Assembly (NCBI RefSeq): GCF_014529535.1
Contig: NW_023503409.1
Location: forward strand, 3,472,390-3,536,389
DNA from: Bradysia coprophila
Lineage: Eukaryota; Arthropoda; Insecta; Diptera; Sciaridae
DNA: 64,000 bases
Direction of reading: 5' to 3'
Part shown: one piece after another, positions 22,501 to 33,522 of the stretch
How the letters are laid out: each line of letters begins with the position of its first letter
Numbering within the stretch: the first letter of the stretch is position 1
Made by a program: the position numbers and the translations under genes
The notes under the pieces: model-generated
Databases searched by the model: none
What the model was told of the DNA's origin: nothing
The model's input: only the letters and a program-made list of their open reading frames with translations

Positions 22501-23240
22501 TGCTAAAATACTAATCCACGCACCAATTTTCCCCGCCCAAAACAATCCCAAAACTCAGATTATAGAGTGCACAAAATGAAAAAAAAAAAAAAAATTTTGT
22601 TAGATGAACATAATAATCGGCTAACACTAATTTATCATAAACATATCACGATGTAAATCAGTGCCTTAGGTTATTGTTTTTTGCACACATTAGCCAAAAA
22701 ATAATAAAACGCCAAATTTTATTGATATAAGCCAAAAAAAAATTGCAGAAGGTGAAAACACCGTATAGTAGAAAAATGAGCACAGCTCTGAACGAAATTA
22801 TGTACCTAGAGATATTCAGAAGAATAAAACGAAGAAAAAAGTTCCACTCACTTCGTAGAAGTATGAGAATTATATTTTTTATTAGATTTAGATTAACCAA
22901 AATACTAATTGTTGTTCCAATGTAAAGAAAATGTCTTCGTGACAATAAAATAGCAAATTCCATTACTAGTCTTTTTTTCAATGCTTCCTCCACTTCTTGC
23001 GTACACCAAATAGGATTTCGATACGATCTAAAATACATGTCTATCGCTAATCATGGCACGAAAGGTAAGAAGTAAAATACGTCACGACGAACTCGAACTA
23101 TCTAAGTCATTTTACAACGACATCGGAAAAATCAAATTTTTTATTTTAATTCTCGATTTTTACAAGAGAAAAGGAAAATTTCTTCGATCATTCTCATGTG
23201 AATTTAATTTTCTTGTGACATCAAACTGTTCCATAATGTA
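22501..23240. other. DUF4781-like gene 3' flank, no supported gene
   Basis: AT-rich. A 126-codon hydrophobic frame on the minus strand (22658-23038) is Ile/Leu/Phe-rich in a way AT-rich DNA produces by chance. A 62-codon + frame from 23053 starts MARKVRSK; no family recognised. Confidence 0.4.
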
Positions 23241-24087
23241 GCTCAACGTCCGAGGAGCATTTGTCACTCGCATCGAACCAACCACAAACTCGGCTGCTTC
23301 AGAAAAGTAAACTAAAATCGCATTTTATGTAAGAAGAAAACTCGGGAAAATTATCATTGGGAAGCTAAGGTATCAAGCAACTGTTCGAAATTTCTCTGGA
23401 GTACTAAGGTGACATTTTAGAAATTACCCAATCTCTCATAGCCAATAGATCCTCCAGCCAAAGTGTTTATACTTTTAGGAAGTAGGGAGTATATGTCTTC
23501 CCGTCTTCTCATGGAACCCGTAACTGTCATAACTGTCACCAAAAAATTTTTGCGTCACAAAGTGGCAGATGATTCGGCCTTTTCCGTTTTTCCCTTGTCT
23601 CAGGATCTATTTCTCCCTATTTTAACAATTTTCTTAACAGTACTTTCCTCAACATAAGTAGCAGATATTACGCAAAAAATTTTCTTAATATTTTTTTTTC
23701 TAGAATTTTTTCGGTAAATTTTGTGCTTTTCTTTTTGCGAGTCGAAGCTGCAAGCGTCACCCCCACCGATATTAGTTCTGTTGTAACTGGATAAAAGGAC
23801 TTGCAGATGTGACTACACTTTAAGTTATTATTTGCGATTATTGAATTCTTCCTAGATAAATTGTTGGTTTTCTAAATAACGTGATAACAGATTCCCATAG
23901 AGGTAGAGGCATTTTTTCATCGAAACACTTGATAACTCAAGAAAAACTACTATGTTTTGCCTCCGTTTACCTTAACTGCGTCTATTTTTAATTGTTAAAA
24001 AAGTAAACTAAACGGAGGCAATCCATAATAACTGCCACAGCTGTAGCGTCCCATACAAAAAATTAAGCTGTGGCTACAACTGACAAA
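23241..24087. other. Intergenic with a short foldback at about 23951-24025
   Basis: GTTTTGCCTCCGTTTA is mirrored by TAAACGGAGGCAA. The stretch ATCGAAACACTTGATAACT is shared with 7065-7085. Confidence 0.5.
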
Positions 24088-24335
24088 CTATTGTAACGCT
24101 ACATATATGCAGCGTTACAATAGTACCACTTTTTCAGTTTCACAAGCTAGCGAAATTTGGAAACGGCTAGCTTGTGCAACTAAAAAAGTGGTACTATTGT
24201 AACGCTGCATATATGTAGCGTTACAATAGTACCACTTTTTTAGTTTTACTTTTTTTCTTAATTTCTTAAGAAGTGGTACTATTGTAACGCTACATATATG
24301 CAGCGTTACAATAGTACTACTTTTTTCAGTTCCAC
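24088..24335. repeat. Cluster of three long palindromes (GTTACAATAGTACCAC family)
   Basis: Three near-perfect hairpins, each of the form GTGGTACTATTGTAACGC, TGCATATATGCA-like centre, GCGTTACAATAGTACCAC, lie head to tail. Linkers themselves pair (GCTAGC..GCTAGC). The stretch 24233-24320 is the exact reverse complement of part of 25852-25945. Confidence 0.85.
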
Positions 24336-25379
24336 CTTCCAAGTTTGTCTAAATGCATGAAGGTATGAATAGCTAAACACAGTAACTAATTAAGAAGTCC
24401 TGAGTAGATCTTAGTTATTTGCTTTGCTTTTTGTTTTTTAAAATGATTGTCTTACAGCGTCACAGTGTCATTAAATTTGGTTCAGTCATTATTTGGTGAT
24501 ATTTTAAATTTAACAGGAAGATGATAGATTTTCATTGTAAAAGGAGTAATGAATTGTGTACCAAAAAAAGCTGTTAAACCAAAATTTTACAGCGAAAGCT
24601 GTATAGAAACGTTGTAGAGATAGTTTTTTTTTGTAAATATGTCGTTCAAAAGTGGTTTGCGACCCTTCTTATAGTTACAATTTTTTAGGATCAGCATTGT
24701 ACATCTGCGTTGATATCCAAATTATCTTTATATTTCGATCAAAATTTATCGTTTATTTTTGAAAGATAATAAAAAAATAAATCAGATATTATCTACTAGA
24801 CAACAAAATACTAACTCCCAAACGAGGCCTGGTACATACCCCCAAATTTTTTTCTGGAATATCTTAGAATGGCGACTAGAATCAACTCCCAAAATTTTTG
24901 CAGTTTTTTCTTATAATATGTGAAATAAATCTGTTAAAGTTGCATTGTTACATTAGTCGTACACACACATTTGAGTCAAGTATTGTTACATAATTCATGT
25001 ACGCAGATGATCAGAGCCAATCAGAAAATATAAATGCGAAACTCACGGAAAATGGAAATTATTACTCAACTTAGGTACAAACCGTCTAGTCTATTGGGGG
25101 TGAAAATCTGCGGAAATACAACCGGCAATTTTTTGTGATTGTCACAGACCAAATCTTGAAAACGCAAAAGAATTTGCAAGTTACATCAACGGTTTAATAA
25201 TTAGAGCAGTAATATAGTATCATATGATCTTTCAAAGTTTGAAAGTGAATATCTCGGCCAAATTGAACTTGATGAGGCGTGTGATAGCTCGTTGAACTCG
25301 TATGGACGCCTAGATTACGAATAAAATAAGTGGGTAGGGGTAGGAGCGAAGGGGGAAAAGTCAAAAAAGTCGTGTATAT
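24336..25379. other. AT-rich interior between palindrome clusters
   Basis: No coding frame with recognisable motifs. It may be the interior of one larger inverted-repeat element bounded by 24088-24335 and 25836-26040. Confidence 0.4.
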
Positions 25380-25640
25380 ATGTTCCTTAGTCCTATGGAA
25401 AAAAAATTTCAGTGTGAACGGACTTGCGTCACGGCCCTTCACTAACGTAGGGCATGATCCTTAGTCCTACGGAGAATTTTTTTTTGAAATTTTTTAGAGT
25501 GAACAAACTTTTGTCACGCCCGCTTACTACCGTGTGGGCATGATCCTTAGTCCTACGGAAAAAGTTTTTTTTTGAAATTTTTTAGTGTGAACGGACTTGC
25601 GTCACGCCTGCTTACTAACGTGCTGGCATGATAGTAAAGT
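25380..25640. repeat. Tandem repeat of about 75-83 bp, three units
   Basis: GATCCTTAGTCCTACGGA-type starts recur near 25384, 25459 and 25542. Each is followed by a T-run, GTGAACGGACTTGCGTCACG-like sequence and CTTACTAACGTG. Confidence 0.8.
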
Positions 25641-25835
25641 TGTAAAGTATGTTCAATTTTGGACACAATTAAAAGTAGAATATGAAAAAATAGACCTTTA
25701 GCTAAAATTGTAGCCTTGTAGTCTACATTTGGCAATTTCGTCTTTTATTTTCGATATCTTTTTATATTTTTTTTTTTTCGAAAATGTGGAATGTGGAAAT
25801 GTGTCAGATTTCAATAAACACTACGATTTAGTATA

Positions 25836-26040
25836 GTAAAACTAAAAAAAGTGGTACTATTGTAACGCTGCATATATGTAGCGTTACAATAGTACCACTT
25901 CTTAAGAAATTAAGAAAAAAAGTAAAACTAAAAAAGTGAAACTATTGTAACGCTCCATATATACATCGTTACAATAGTTTCACTTTTTATAGTTCCACAA
26001 AAAAAGTGGAACTAAAAGAGTGAAACTATTGTAACGCTGG
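25836..26040. repeat. Second cluster of GTTACAATAGT palindromes
   Basis: Two full hairpins and one half. It is inverted relative to 24233-24320, including the linker CTTAAGAAATTAAGAAAAA. Confidence 0.85.
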
Positions 26041-26610
26041 TAAAAATGTTTATGTTGTTGCTGTCACTTCATACAAGAGCAAATTGTTCAATGAATTAGC
26101 CACATTCTTTAAATCGATTTTTTACCATGAAGCCATGATGGCTCATTTTTGGTTAAATGGAGAAAAAATAGTTTATAGTTTGTAACATGGACTGGACAGC
26201 CCGACATTGTCTAGATAATGTTACTCACGAACCAGGTATCAAATTACTTGCTTACAACGCAGGCGAGACAATCATCAGTTTCAGCTGAGAACTTCGGATA
26301 AGCCCTTTTTGTGAAAAACATTGTGTTTAACTAGGGAAAAACGTTGGAAATTGTATTTTCTCAGGTGAACCTAGAAATGCAATGTCCAACTTTTCTTCCC
26401 AAGTTGAACAAATAACCATTTGATGAATGCGACAAAAGTGACGAAAGTATGGTATAGTGGTACGCAGTTTCTCGTTAATGTTTGCACAATAAGTTTTAGG
26501 ATTCGACAATAACAATAAAGGCCAACAGAAAAACGATTTCAAGATTTGATTTTGATTCTATGATTTTCTCATTTTCTTTGTGTTCGTATTTCGCGTCTAC
26601 ATAAAATGTA

Positions 26611-28769
26611 TTACTGTTGTCCACCGGCTTGATAGTTTCCCTTCAGGATATTTTCCCAAAATACGACTCGATCTGCAAACGGTTCATCGATGATCGAAGT
26701 ATCAGCATCCATTCGGTAAAATTTCAGTGGAATCTTTCCTTCTCTTTCTTCACGACTGATCGGCTCCCATTTCTGTTGGTTTCCCCAAAATTCCGTTGGG
26801 TATCTTAAATAGAAAAGAATTGATGGCTTACGTCTTACATAATTTTTCATAGAATCTTCGTACCCGTTTGTAATGAATGAAGCCCAAAGCTTCACAAAAT
26901 TCTTTGAAACTGTTTCAGCGATTGAATCCTTTTGAAATTCCGGTGCCAGTGCATATGATTCAGCAAATAAAAACGAAAGTTCGTCGACATGAGAAACACC
27001 TGAACATAAACTTTTTTAGGAAAATGTTTCTGGCTATATTGGCTATCGTCATTTTACCAAATATTTTATCGATATTGAACCATCGCAGGATGGAGTAGTC
27101 TCCTCTATTATGAGCGAATTGGTAACTGTAGACAGGGGAATGTTCTGACAATAAAACTGCACATTTTCTCACTCCATGATTAAATAGTCGATCGGAATAC
27201 ACGTTGGTCAGTTGTTGTCTCTTGTCTTCCGAAATAGTTTGATCAATGAAATAAAATTTACGAATTTCTGTCGATATGTTCAATTGCTGTTCATCTGTGA
27301 AATTTGTGTATACTCTATCGAACTGCAACGAAATTGGAAGCACATTTGTCCAGTTTTCATTCAGATCTTGTAATAGTTTTGGATGTTCCAAAATATCTAA
27401 AATTTATTAGAGAAAAACATGTAAAACATGTAATTCTAACGTAAAGTCAATTGCAATACATGCTGAATGCAGTAAAATTCCTTCATCTTCAACGACGCCG
27501 GCGATCACAGGCACTCTGCTATAACTTCCAGTTTCAAGACTCTTCAACGGATCAACGGTGAGAAATGCTCCCGGTACATCTGGCTCAACAACGACACCAA
27601 ACGGTGTGAATGGATCGAAGTTCCATTGCTATCAATCGAATTGACAAATCATCATCCAGTTATATCCCACAATTTTGTAAAATTCCTTACGGTTAGCGGT
27701 TCCATCGAATTTAGTATTTCGTCTGTGGTCTTCAAGCGTAGGCAACTTAGAAACTTTGCAGAAGTATCAGTTGGACAACCAATATTCGTTCCGAATCGCA
27801 AGGCCATCTCTCTAGGATGTTTAGACATGGCCCACGGATTTAACGCACAGCCACTTTGTAAAATAGCTGCATGAAACAGACCAGCACTTTGAGGTGACAA
27901 TATGTGAAAGGAAACGGATGCTGCTCCCGCACTGTTACCAAACAAAGTTACACGGTCGGGATTACCACCAAAATTTGCTATATTCTGTTGCACCCATTTT
28001 AATGCGATATTCTGGTCTTTTAGGCCATTGTTGCCAGGTATAAGCTCGTCTTGCATACTTAGAAAGCCTGATTGTAATCAGAAACAAAAATAAATATGTT
28101 GACGACGTTAGCATTAGTTTCGATAAAATTTCGTACTAACCGAACGGTCCTAGACGATAGTTAACTAACACCAGAACAACATTTTCATCCATAAAATATT
28201 GCGGTTGCAAAACATTACTAGTACCAATCGAGAAGCCTCCACCGTGAAAGTAAACGGCAACAGGCAAATTGTCAGATAACTACAATGCCAAGTTATACAA
28301 AAAGCTTATTGGTGAATTCTGAAACGACTTACTGACGGGGTAAACACTTGAAGCTGCAAACAATTTTCTTCTCCAATGTTCTGATTCGTTACCCACATTT
28401 TTTGAACACATTGAGGACCATAAGATTTTGCTTCAAAGATCCCATCCCACTCCGCTGCTAGGGATGGTGGCTAAGTGATTTTGTAACAGGAATGTAAAAT
28501 TTTATAAGCCAAAATTACTTCATCAGTTGAGTGTTTGAGGACTTAGCAACTATACATAGTGATATTTAAAGTACTACCTGAAACCTTTCAGCTTGTCCAT
28601 AAGGTATACCCAAAAAACTGTAGAAGTCTCTTCCGTCTCTAGACTTTAAGATTTTGCCAACAATTTTTCCTTGTTTCACTTCCACTATCGGGGAATCAGT
28701 ATCATTGCTACCAAAACTGACACTGCAGCAACTCAATGCAATCAAAAGAAATAACATTTTGTGGTCCAT
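26611..28769 (-). CDS. Carboxylesterase (type B, secreted)
   Basis: Seven exons on the minus strand: 28578-28769, 28333-28470, 28141-28279, 27691-28067, 27460-27628, 27058-27396 and 26611-26999. They sum to 1743 nt (580 aa), and all junctions are GT-AG with matching phases. Residues 1-20 (MDHKMLFLLIALSCCSVSFG) are a signal peptide. YSFLGIPYGQAERFQ is the family's N-terminal motif. HGGGF at about 122-126 forms the oxyanion hole. GNSAG at about 200-204 holds the nucleophile Ser. VVEDEG supplies the acidic residue and GVSHVDEL the catalytic His, so the triad is complete. Likely an insect alpha/beta-hydrolase of the carboxyl/juvenile-hormone esterase group acting on esters outside the cell. The JHE-specific GQSAG motif is GNSAG here, so a true JHE is less likely. 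No stop or frameshift. Confidence 0.93.
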
Positions 28770-30307
28770 TCTATTGGCCTGTTCACAAGTATAATGAGTC
28801 GAAATTATTCTAAAAGAAGAGTTTTGAGAAAAGTTCTTATCAGCCGCTGATAACTTCTTATGTATTTAACGTAGACAGGCATAACTGAAACATTAATGCT
28901 ATCATCATAGCAACAAATACAATCCAGAGATTATTTTAACAAAAATCAACAGACATGTAATGTAGGACATGCAATTATGTGCTGTTGTCCATTGTCCAAA
29001 ACAAGATAAAGTTTTCTTTAGCAATTCCGTTGATGGGTTTCGACTTCCATTATTAATTCGAACGTTTACAATAATTCCTTTATACGATTGTGGTCAATAA
29101 TCATGTTAACGTTATTTGTGTGTATAATATCCCATCTATCATCAAATCTATGTAGTTATAATAGTTGGCTTAAATAAACGATTCTCACTCTGTTTATGTT
29201 AGAAATCAATGTGTGAAGATCTCAAATTGGCCACTCAGACAACCATAAACATTTAAAATTTTCAAATCTATAACTATCACAAGAAATATCTCAATTATAA
29301 TTTCGCATACACGAAAATCGTTTCAGCTAATGATATAATTTATTTAGATACACCAGGTCAGATGTGAGTCTTCGATGAGTCAGGCGAATTAAATAGGAAA
29401 GTCGGAAAAGTGTGACTGTTGAATGTAAACACGAACTGTAAGGGGAATTCTACTCAATAAAATCATGTTCCAAAATTTTCTTTATAAAGAGTAACTTTCT
29501 CCAATTCAACTGTCTATGAACGGTTAGTCATCTGTTATCGACCCAAACAACAGATGTAATCAATGAGCCCATGACATGCTTGAAGCTAGAGTGCTGTAAG
29601 CGAGCTCGAATGGAACCTTCTGGTACCGGTTAGTTATCTTTTATGGAAATCGACAACAAAAATAAACTACCTAGTGTCCTCTCATGTATCCACATATGTG
29701 TTGTAATAATTGAAGTAATAGATTCTGCATTAAATAATAAGTGCTTAATGGGTAGAGCTGTTTTTCCATCTAATCAATAGCTAAGTATTTTCTTCTAAAG
29801 TTTTTAGTGGAATCCATGCGATCAAGAATGAAATTTTAGATAATTCCACTACGAAAAGAATTGGCTAAGACTAGCGATTGTATTTCCCAAATTAGGTTTT
29901 AAACATTTTTATAGACAGGGAACCAAGAAGGTGTCGTAATTCTCGTTTTTTTTTCGTCCGAGAAATTTAAAAAGAAATCAAATTCTTATGTGCATCAAAA
30001 TGTAAATGCCCATCACAAACCATGTACAAGTGTATCTCCTATAAAACTGGAAACCTGTGTGAACCTGCGCACACAACTGAAGCATCGTTTTCGAGGAAAA
30101 ATTTTTCGCTAAGACATTAAGTTGTCTATGAAATTTTATTTCAGTTTGCATTAAACCGATCGAAGAGGAGAAAGGTAGAGTTTTCTATTGAAGTGGTAAA
30201 TTTGAACAGCTTCAGTTTGATTTCATTTTTAATTGAAAAATTATTTTCTTTTATCTGTTGTGAATCGAATCAGCGTGTGAGAAATAGTTGATTAACGAAT
30301 TATCAAA
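28770..30307. other. Intergenic between divergent esterase and myofilin-like gene 1
   Basis: AT-rich sequence holding the 5' regions of both genes. Nothing else recognised. Confidence 0.5.
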
Positions 30308-32462
30308 ATGGTCTACGAATTTGAATTCTACACCAACCGTCCATCATTTTATTTAAGAGACTATCTAAGGCCTCGATACTATCCATCGTACTATTCATCA
30401 TATTTGGTAATTAAATCCTGTTTTTTTCTTACTTTTCAAATACATTTTTAAGTTACAATTATTACGAAAGAATTGAAATGAACAAAAATGTAAAAATAAT
30501 AATTTCGGTCGCATAACTGCTTGGTGCACCACAGGTGTATTATGTGCTAAAGAGTAATGGTCAAGATCAGAGTTATTTTTAATTGTGTTTACCATTAGTA
30601 CTGCGGCACATAATATTTCAAGAAAAGAATGTGGGTTCGTGAAAAAAATTCCTAAACAGAAATTTGCAAAAATTTGTTAGTTTGATTTACCTCAATATTT
30701 TCGTTTTAAAACATTTTCGGTTTATTTTTGCGATTATGATTCACGCTCTATGTGTATTACAATGGGATTACTTGAGGATATATTTTAAGAGATGCGACAC
30801 ACGTAACATTTTCATGGATTTTGGCTGCAACAGTTTTAATAATATGTGGTGGGCGGGTGCTCAGAAATTTGTTAGATAATTTTGATCGTAGGTACGTGAA
30901 ATGTATCTACTATAATCCATTTCGTGGTTATCGGCTCGAAAACTGTTGGAAAATGATTAAATTTACAATCGAATAAACAAAAATCCAATCACGATCTCTA
31001 AAGGAACAAGGAGACAAGTGAGCCTGTATTAGTCCTCCATCAGACCACTGTTTGAAAACTATACCTGTTGCGCTAGGAAAGATAAAAAGGCCAAAAGTTT
31101 GACTTGTCTGTCACTGTTGCACTTTCAATAAAAAATTTATTTTCATACCTAGGACCCGAAAAGTGCAAATTCGTCGAACTTTTTCTCCGTCTTGTATGAA
31201 AACTACTATTTGTACCACGGACTAAAAGTCTTTTTTAGCGTATTTGATTCCAGACCTCGCCTTCGGCTCTGTCTTTTAAACTTCTCACACGCTAAAAAAG
31301 ACTATTAGTCCTAGGTACGAAATGTACTATTTTAAATTTTATTTACCATTTGGCTCCAACAGGCTTCTTTGGATTCATTTTAATATTAATTAAAATTTTC
31401 TACGATGCGTAAGGGCTGAGATATGTACGGCAGTAATATTATCTAGTACTCAACAGTCGAGGGACAAACATGTTTTTCGTAATAACATGGTGCAGGTTTC
31501 AAACCTAGGAATTATGAGGAAACTTTGTGCGTTCAGCAGGCTCTCGGTCTATACCTTTTTACTACTAAAAATTTTCTAAATGAACAAATTTGTATTCGTT
31601 TTACAGCCATCTTATGGCTCCTACCTACATGATAGATACTACTACACTAATGGATACTATGTAAGTCCGATTCTATGAATAAATTTTCCCATTTTCTCAA
31701 TTTAATTGAATTCAAATTTCGATAGAAACCATGGTATCGATCGCCTTACACTTACGCACGGGTAAGTACTTTACATAATCCGTCAAACTAGTTTTCATTA
31801 AATTCATTTTATAACATTTGTTGATTAAAGACACGAGATTACATGCCCTACAGACCTAATTACGATTACAAATACGATATCCCCGAAAACACTTACAGAC
31901 ATTATACCCCATATGTAAGGAAAGAATATGTTAAAAGTACAAGAGTAAATTAACGTATGAATCATTATTGTCTAGCCAATGTCGAGACTAGTGACTCCAA
32001 TCTATCCCGAAGCTGAAAAATACGCCCACACTTACGGTTTGGTGAGATTTTTTTCTTTGTTTCATTTTGCAATATCAGCAACAAATTTTTTTTAAACTAA
32101 GAAACTTGATGCTGCCACCCGAGACATACGTTCAAAATCGGTAAGACTTCTGCAAGAATGTCGGTCGACTGTTCAACGTGCATCCAGCATACCCCGTTTT
32201 GTACGTGCTTCGAGTTTGGAACCGACTTACAGCAGGTAAAGTTGATGATTGAGAAATTAAATGTCAAATTCTTCAATGAAACATTTTATTTTTAGCGACG
32301 ATGACTACTACCGCATGAAAAGAGGTAAAACAAAATTTTAAAAATACAATTTTCTGTCTATAAATAGTTTAACGTTTAATATTCAAATTTGTTATTGAAG
32401 CTGTTAGCCGCACACGAATGATGAGTGAAGAGCCGTCGTTTTACAGCAGTCAATTTTATTAA
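30308..32462 (+). CDS. Small Tyr-rich, myofilin-like protein, paralogue 1
   Basis: Eight small exons: 30308-30406, 31607-31660, 31726-31761, 31831-31914, 31976-32041, 32102-32235, 32296-32324 and 32401-32462; 564 nt, 187 aa. It starts MVYEFEFYTNRPSFYL and is very rich in Tyr, Arg and Pro (YYPSYYSSYL; YDYKYDIPENTYRHYT). The C-terminal half has RASSIPRFVRASSLEP and SRTRMMSEEPSFYS, which look like repeated Arg-x-x-Ser phospho-sites. There is no signal peptide, membrane segment or enzyme motif. Size, composition and many short in-phase exons resemble insect myofilin, a thick-filament muscle protein; this is from memory and tentative. Exons 1-5 are all phase 0, so skipping any would keep the frame. 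A paralogue lies at 40238-42596. Confidence 0.8.
31207..31327. repeat. Foldback MITE in intron 1 of paralogue 1
   Basis: GTACCACGGACTAAAAGTC on the left mirrors GACTATTAGTCCTAGGTAC on the right, around a short GC-richer centre. Confidence 0.7.
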
Positions 32463-32647
32463 TTTTTTTAGTTTAAATTTTATTTATATTCAAAGAAAAG
32501 GAAGCGTCAAGTAAGATAAACTATTTCGATCGAAACTAATTAAATTTCTAAAACAAATGTTCCGCTGGTTTCTTTTTTGCCGAGTTAGGGATGCATTGTA
32601 TACCTTCCATATTCCACATTGTCCATAGTGGATTGTAGAACACTATT

Positions 32648-32670
32648 CTGCCGTCATAAGGAAAAAAACC
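32648..32670 (+). repeat. Left terminal inverted repeat
   Basis: Starts CTGCCGTCATAAGG; preceded by TATT. Confidence 0.8.
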
Positions 32671-33522
32671 TCAAGGTCTTTCAATTGGCCACCACTGATT
32701 ACGTATTGAAAATTATTAATTTATAAAAACCTTAAGGTTTTTCTTCTTATGAAAAAAAAATATCTAACAGAAAATAAGGTTTTTTCGCCAAGTTTTCTAC
32801 TACCGCAGAAATATGGAATCATATCATAATAAAGACCTAGCTTAGAAAGACTTTTTTCAATATATACATTACCAACGACCTCATCAATTTACAGATGTGT
32901 CTTGGCTTCAACCTTATGTTAGGGTATATGCTATATGTGGTAAGAGCAACGTAACCATCTAGCAGAATGTTTCCCTCAAAATCGTTAATCATCAAAAAAT
33001 TTGATATGATGATGCCGATTGATCAAAGCAGCCTTGAATTTAAAAAATCAAAATATCGAGCACATTTTGAGCGTTTTAATCACGCGTTTTGTAATTTTTT
33101 TGGATAATAATGGATCTGCACCCGCTAACTGATTTTCTTCCGTAAGTATTTTTATTGCAATGTGACCCGGAATATTATAAGTGCATTCCCCGACTGAAAG
33201 GACTAACAAAATATCCATTCCTTACCGGAATGCATGACATGAACATACTATTTCAGAAGAGCCAATTTCGGTAAAATAGATTTGTTTAGTAACGTTTTGA
33301 TGCAACAACAGATTTCCGTTTAATTTTTGTTTTGTGATTTTCACATCCTCGGGGAAGATGTACTTGTAATAAAAATATGCCGGAATACCGCTATCGTGGA
33401 GTCTTATTTTTTGTTTTCGTCACAGTGCCGAGACGGACTCGATCTTCGAATTGGCACGACTGCCCGAAATAATGAATATTGCATCGTGAGTTACAAATAC
33501 TTTATTATTTCGTTTGATTCAC

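Noticed and set aside
22658-23038. 126-codon hydrophobic minus-strand frame that could suggest a chemoreceptor
   Set aside because: Ile/Leu/Phe/Asn-rich composition is typical of chance frames in AT-rich DNA; no receptor signature or splice structure found.
26750-26860. Possible 35-nt intron (GTAAGACG..TTTAAG) in the last esterase exon
   Set aside because: Too short for an insect intron, and its removal breaks the frame that otherwise reads through a normal esterase C terminus.
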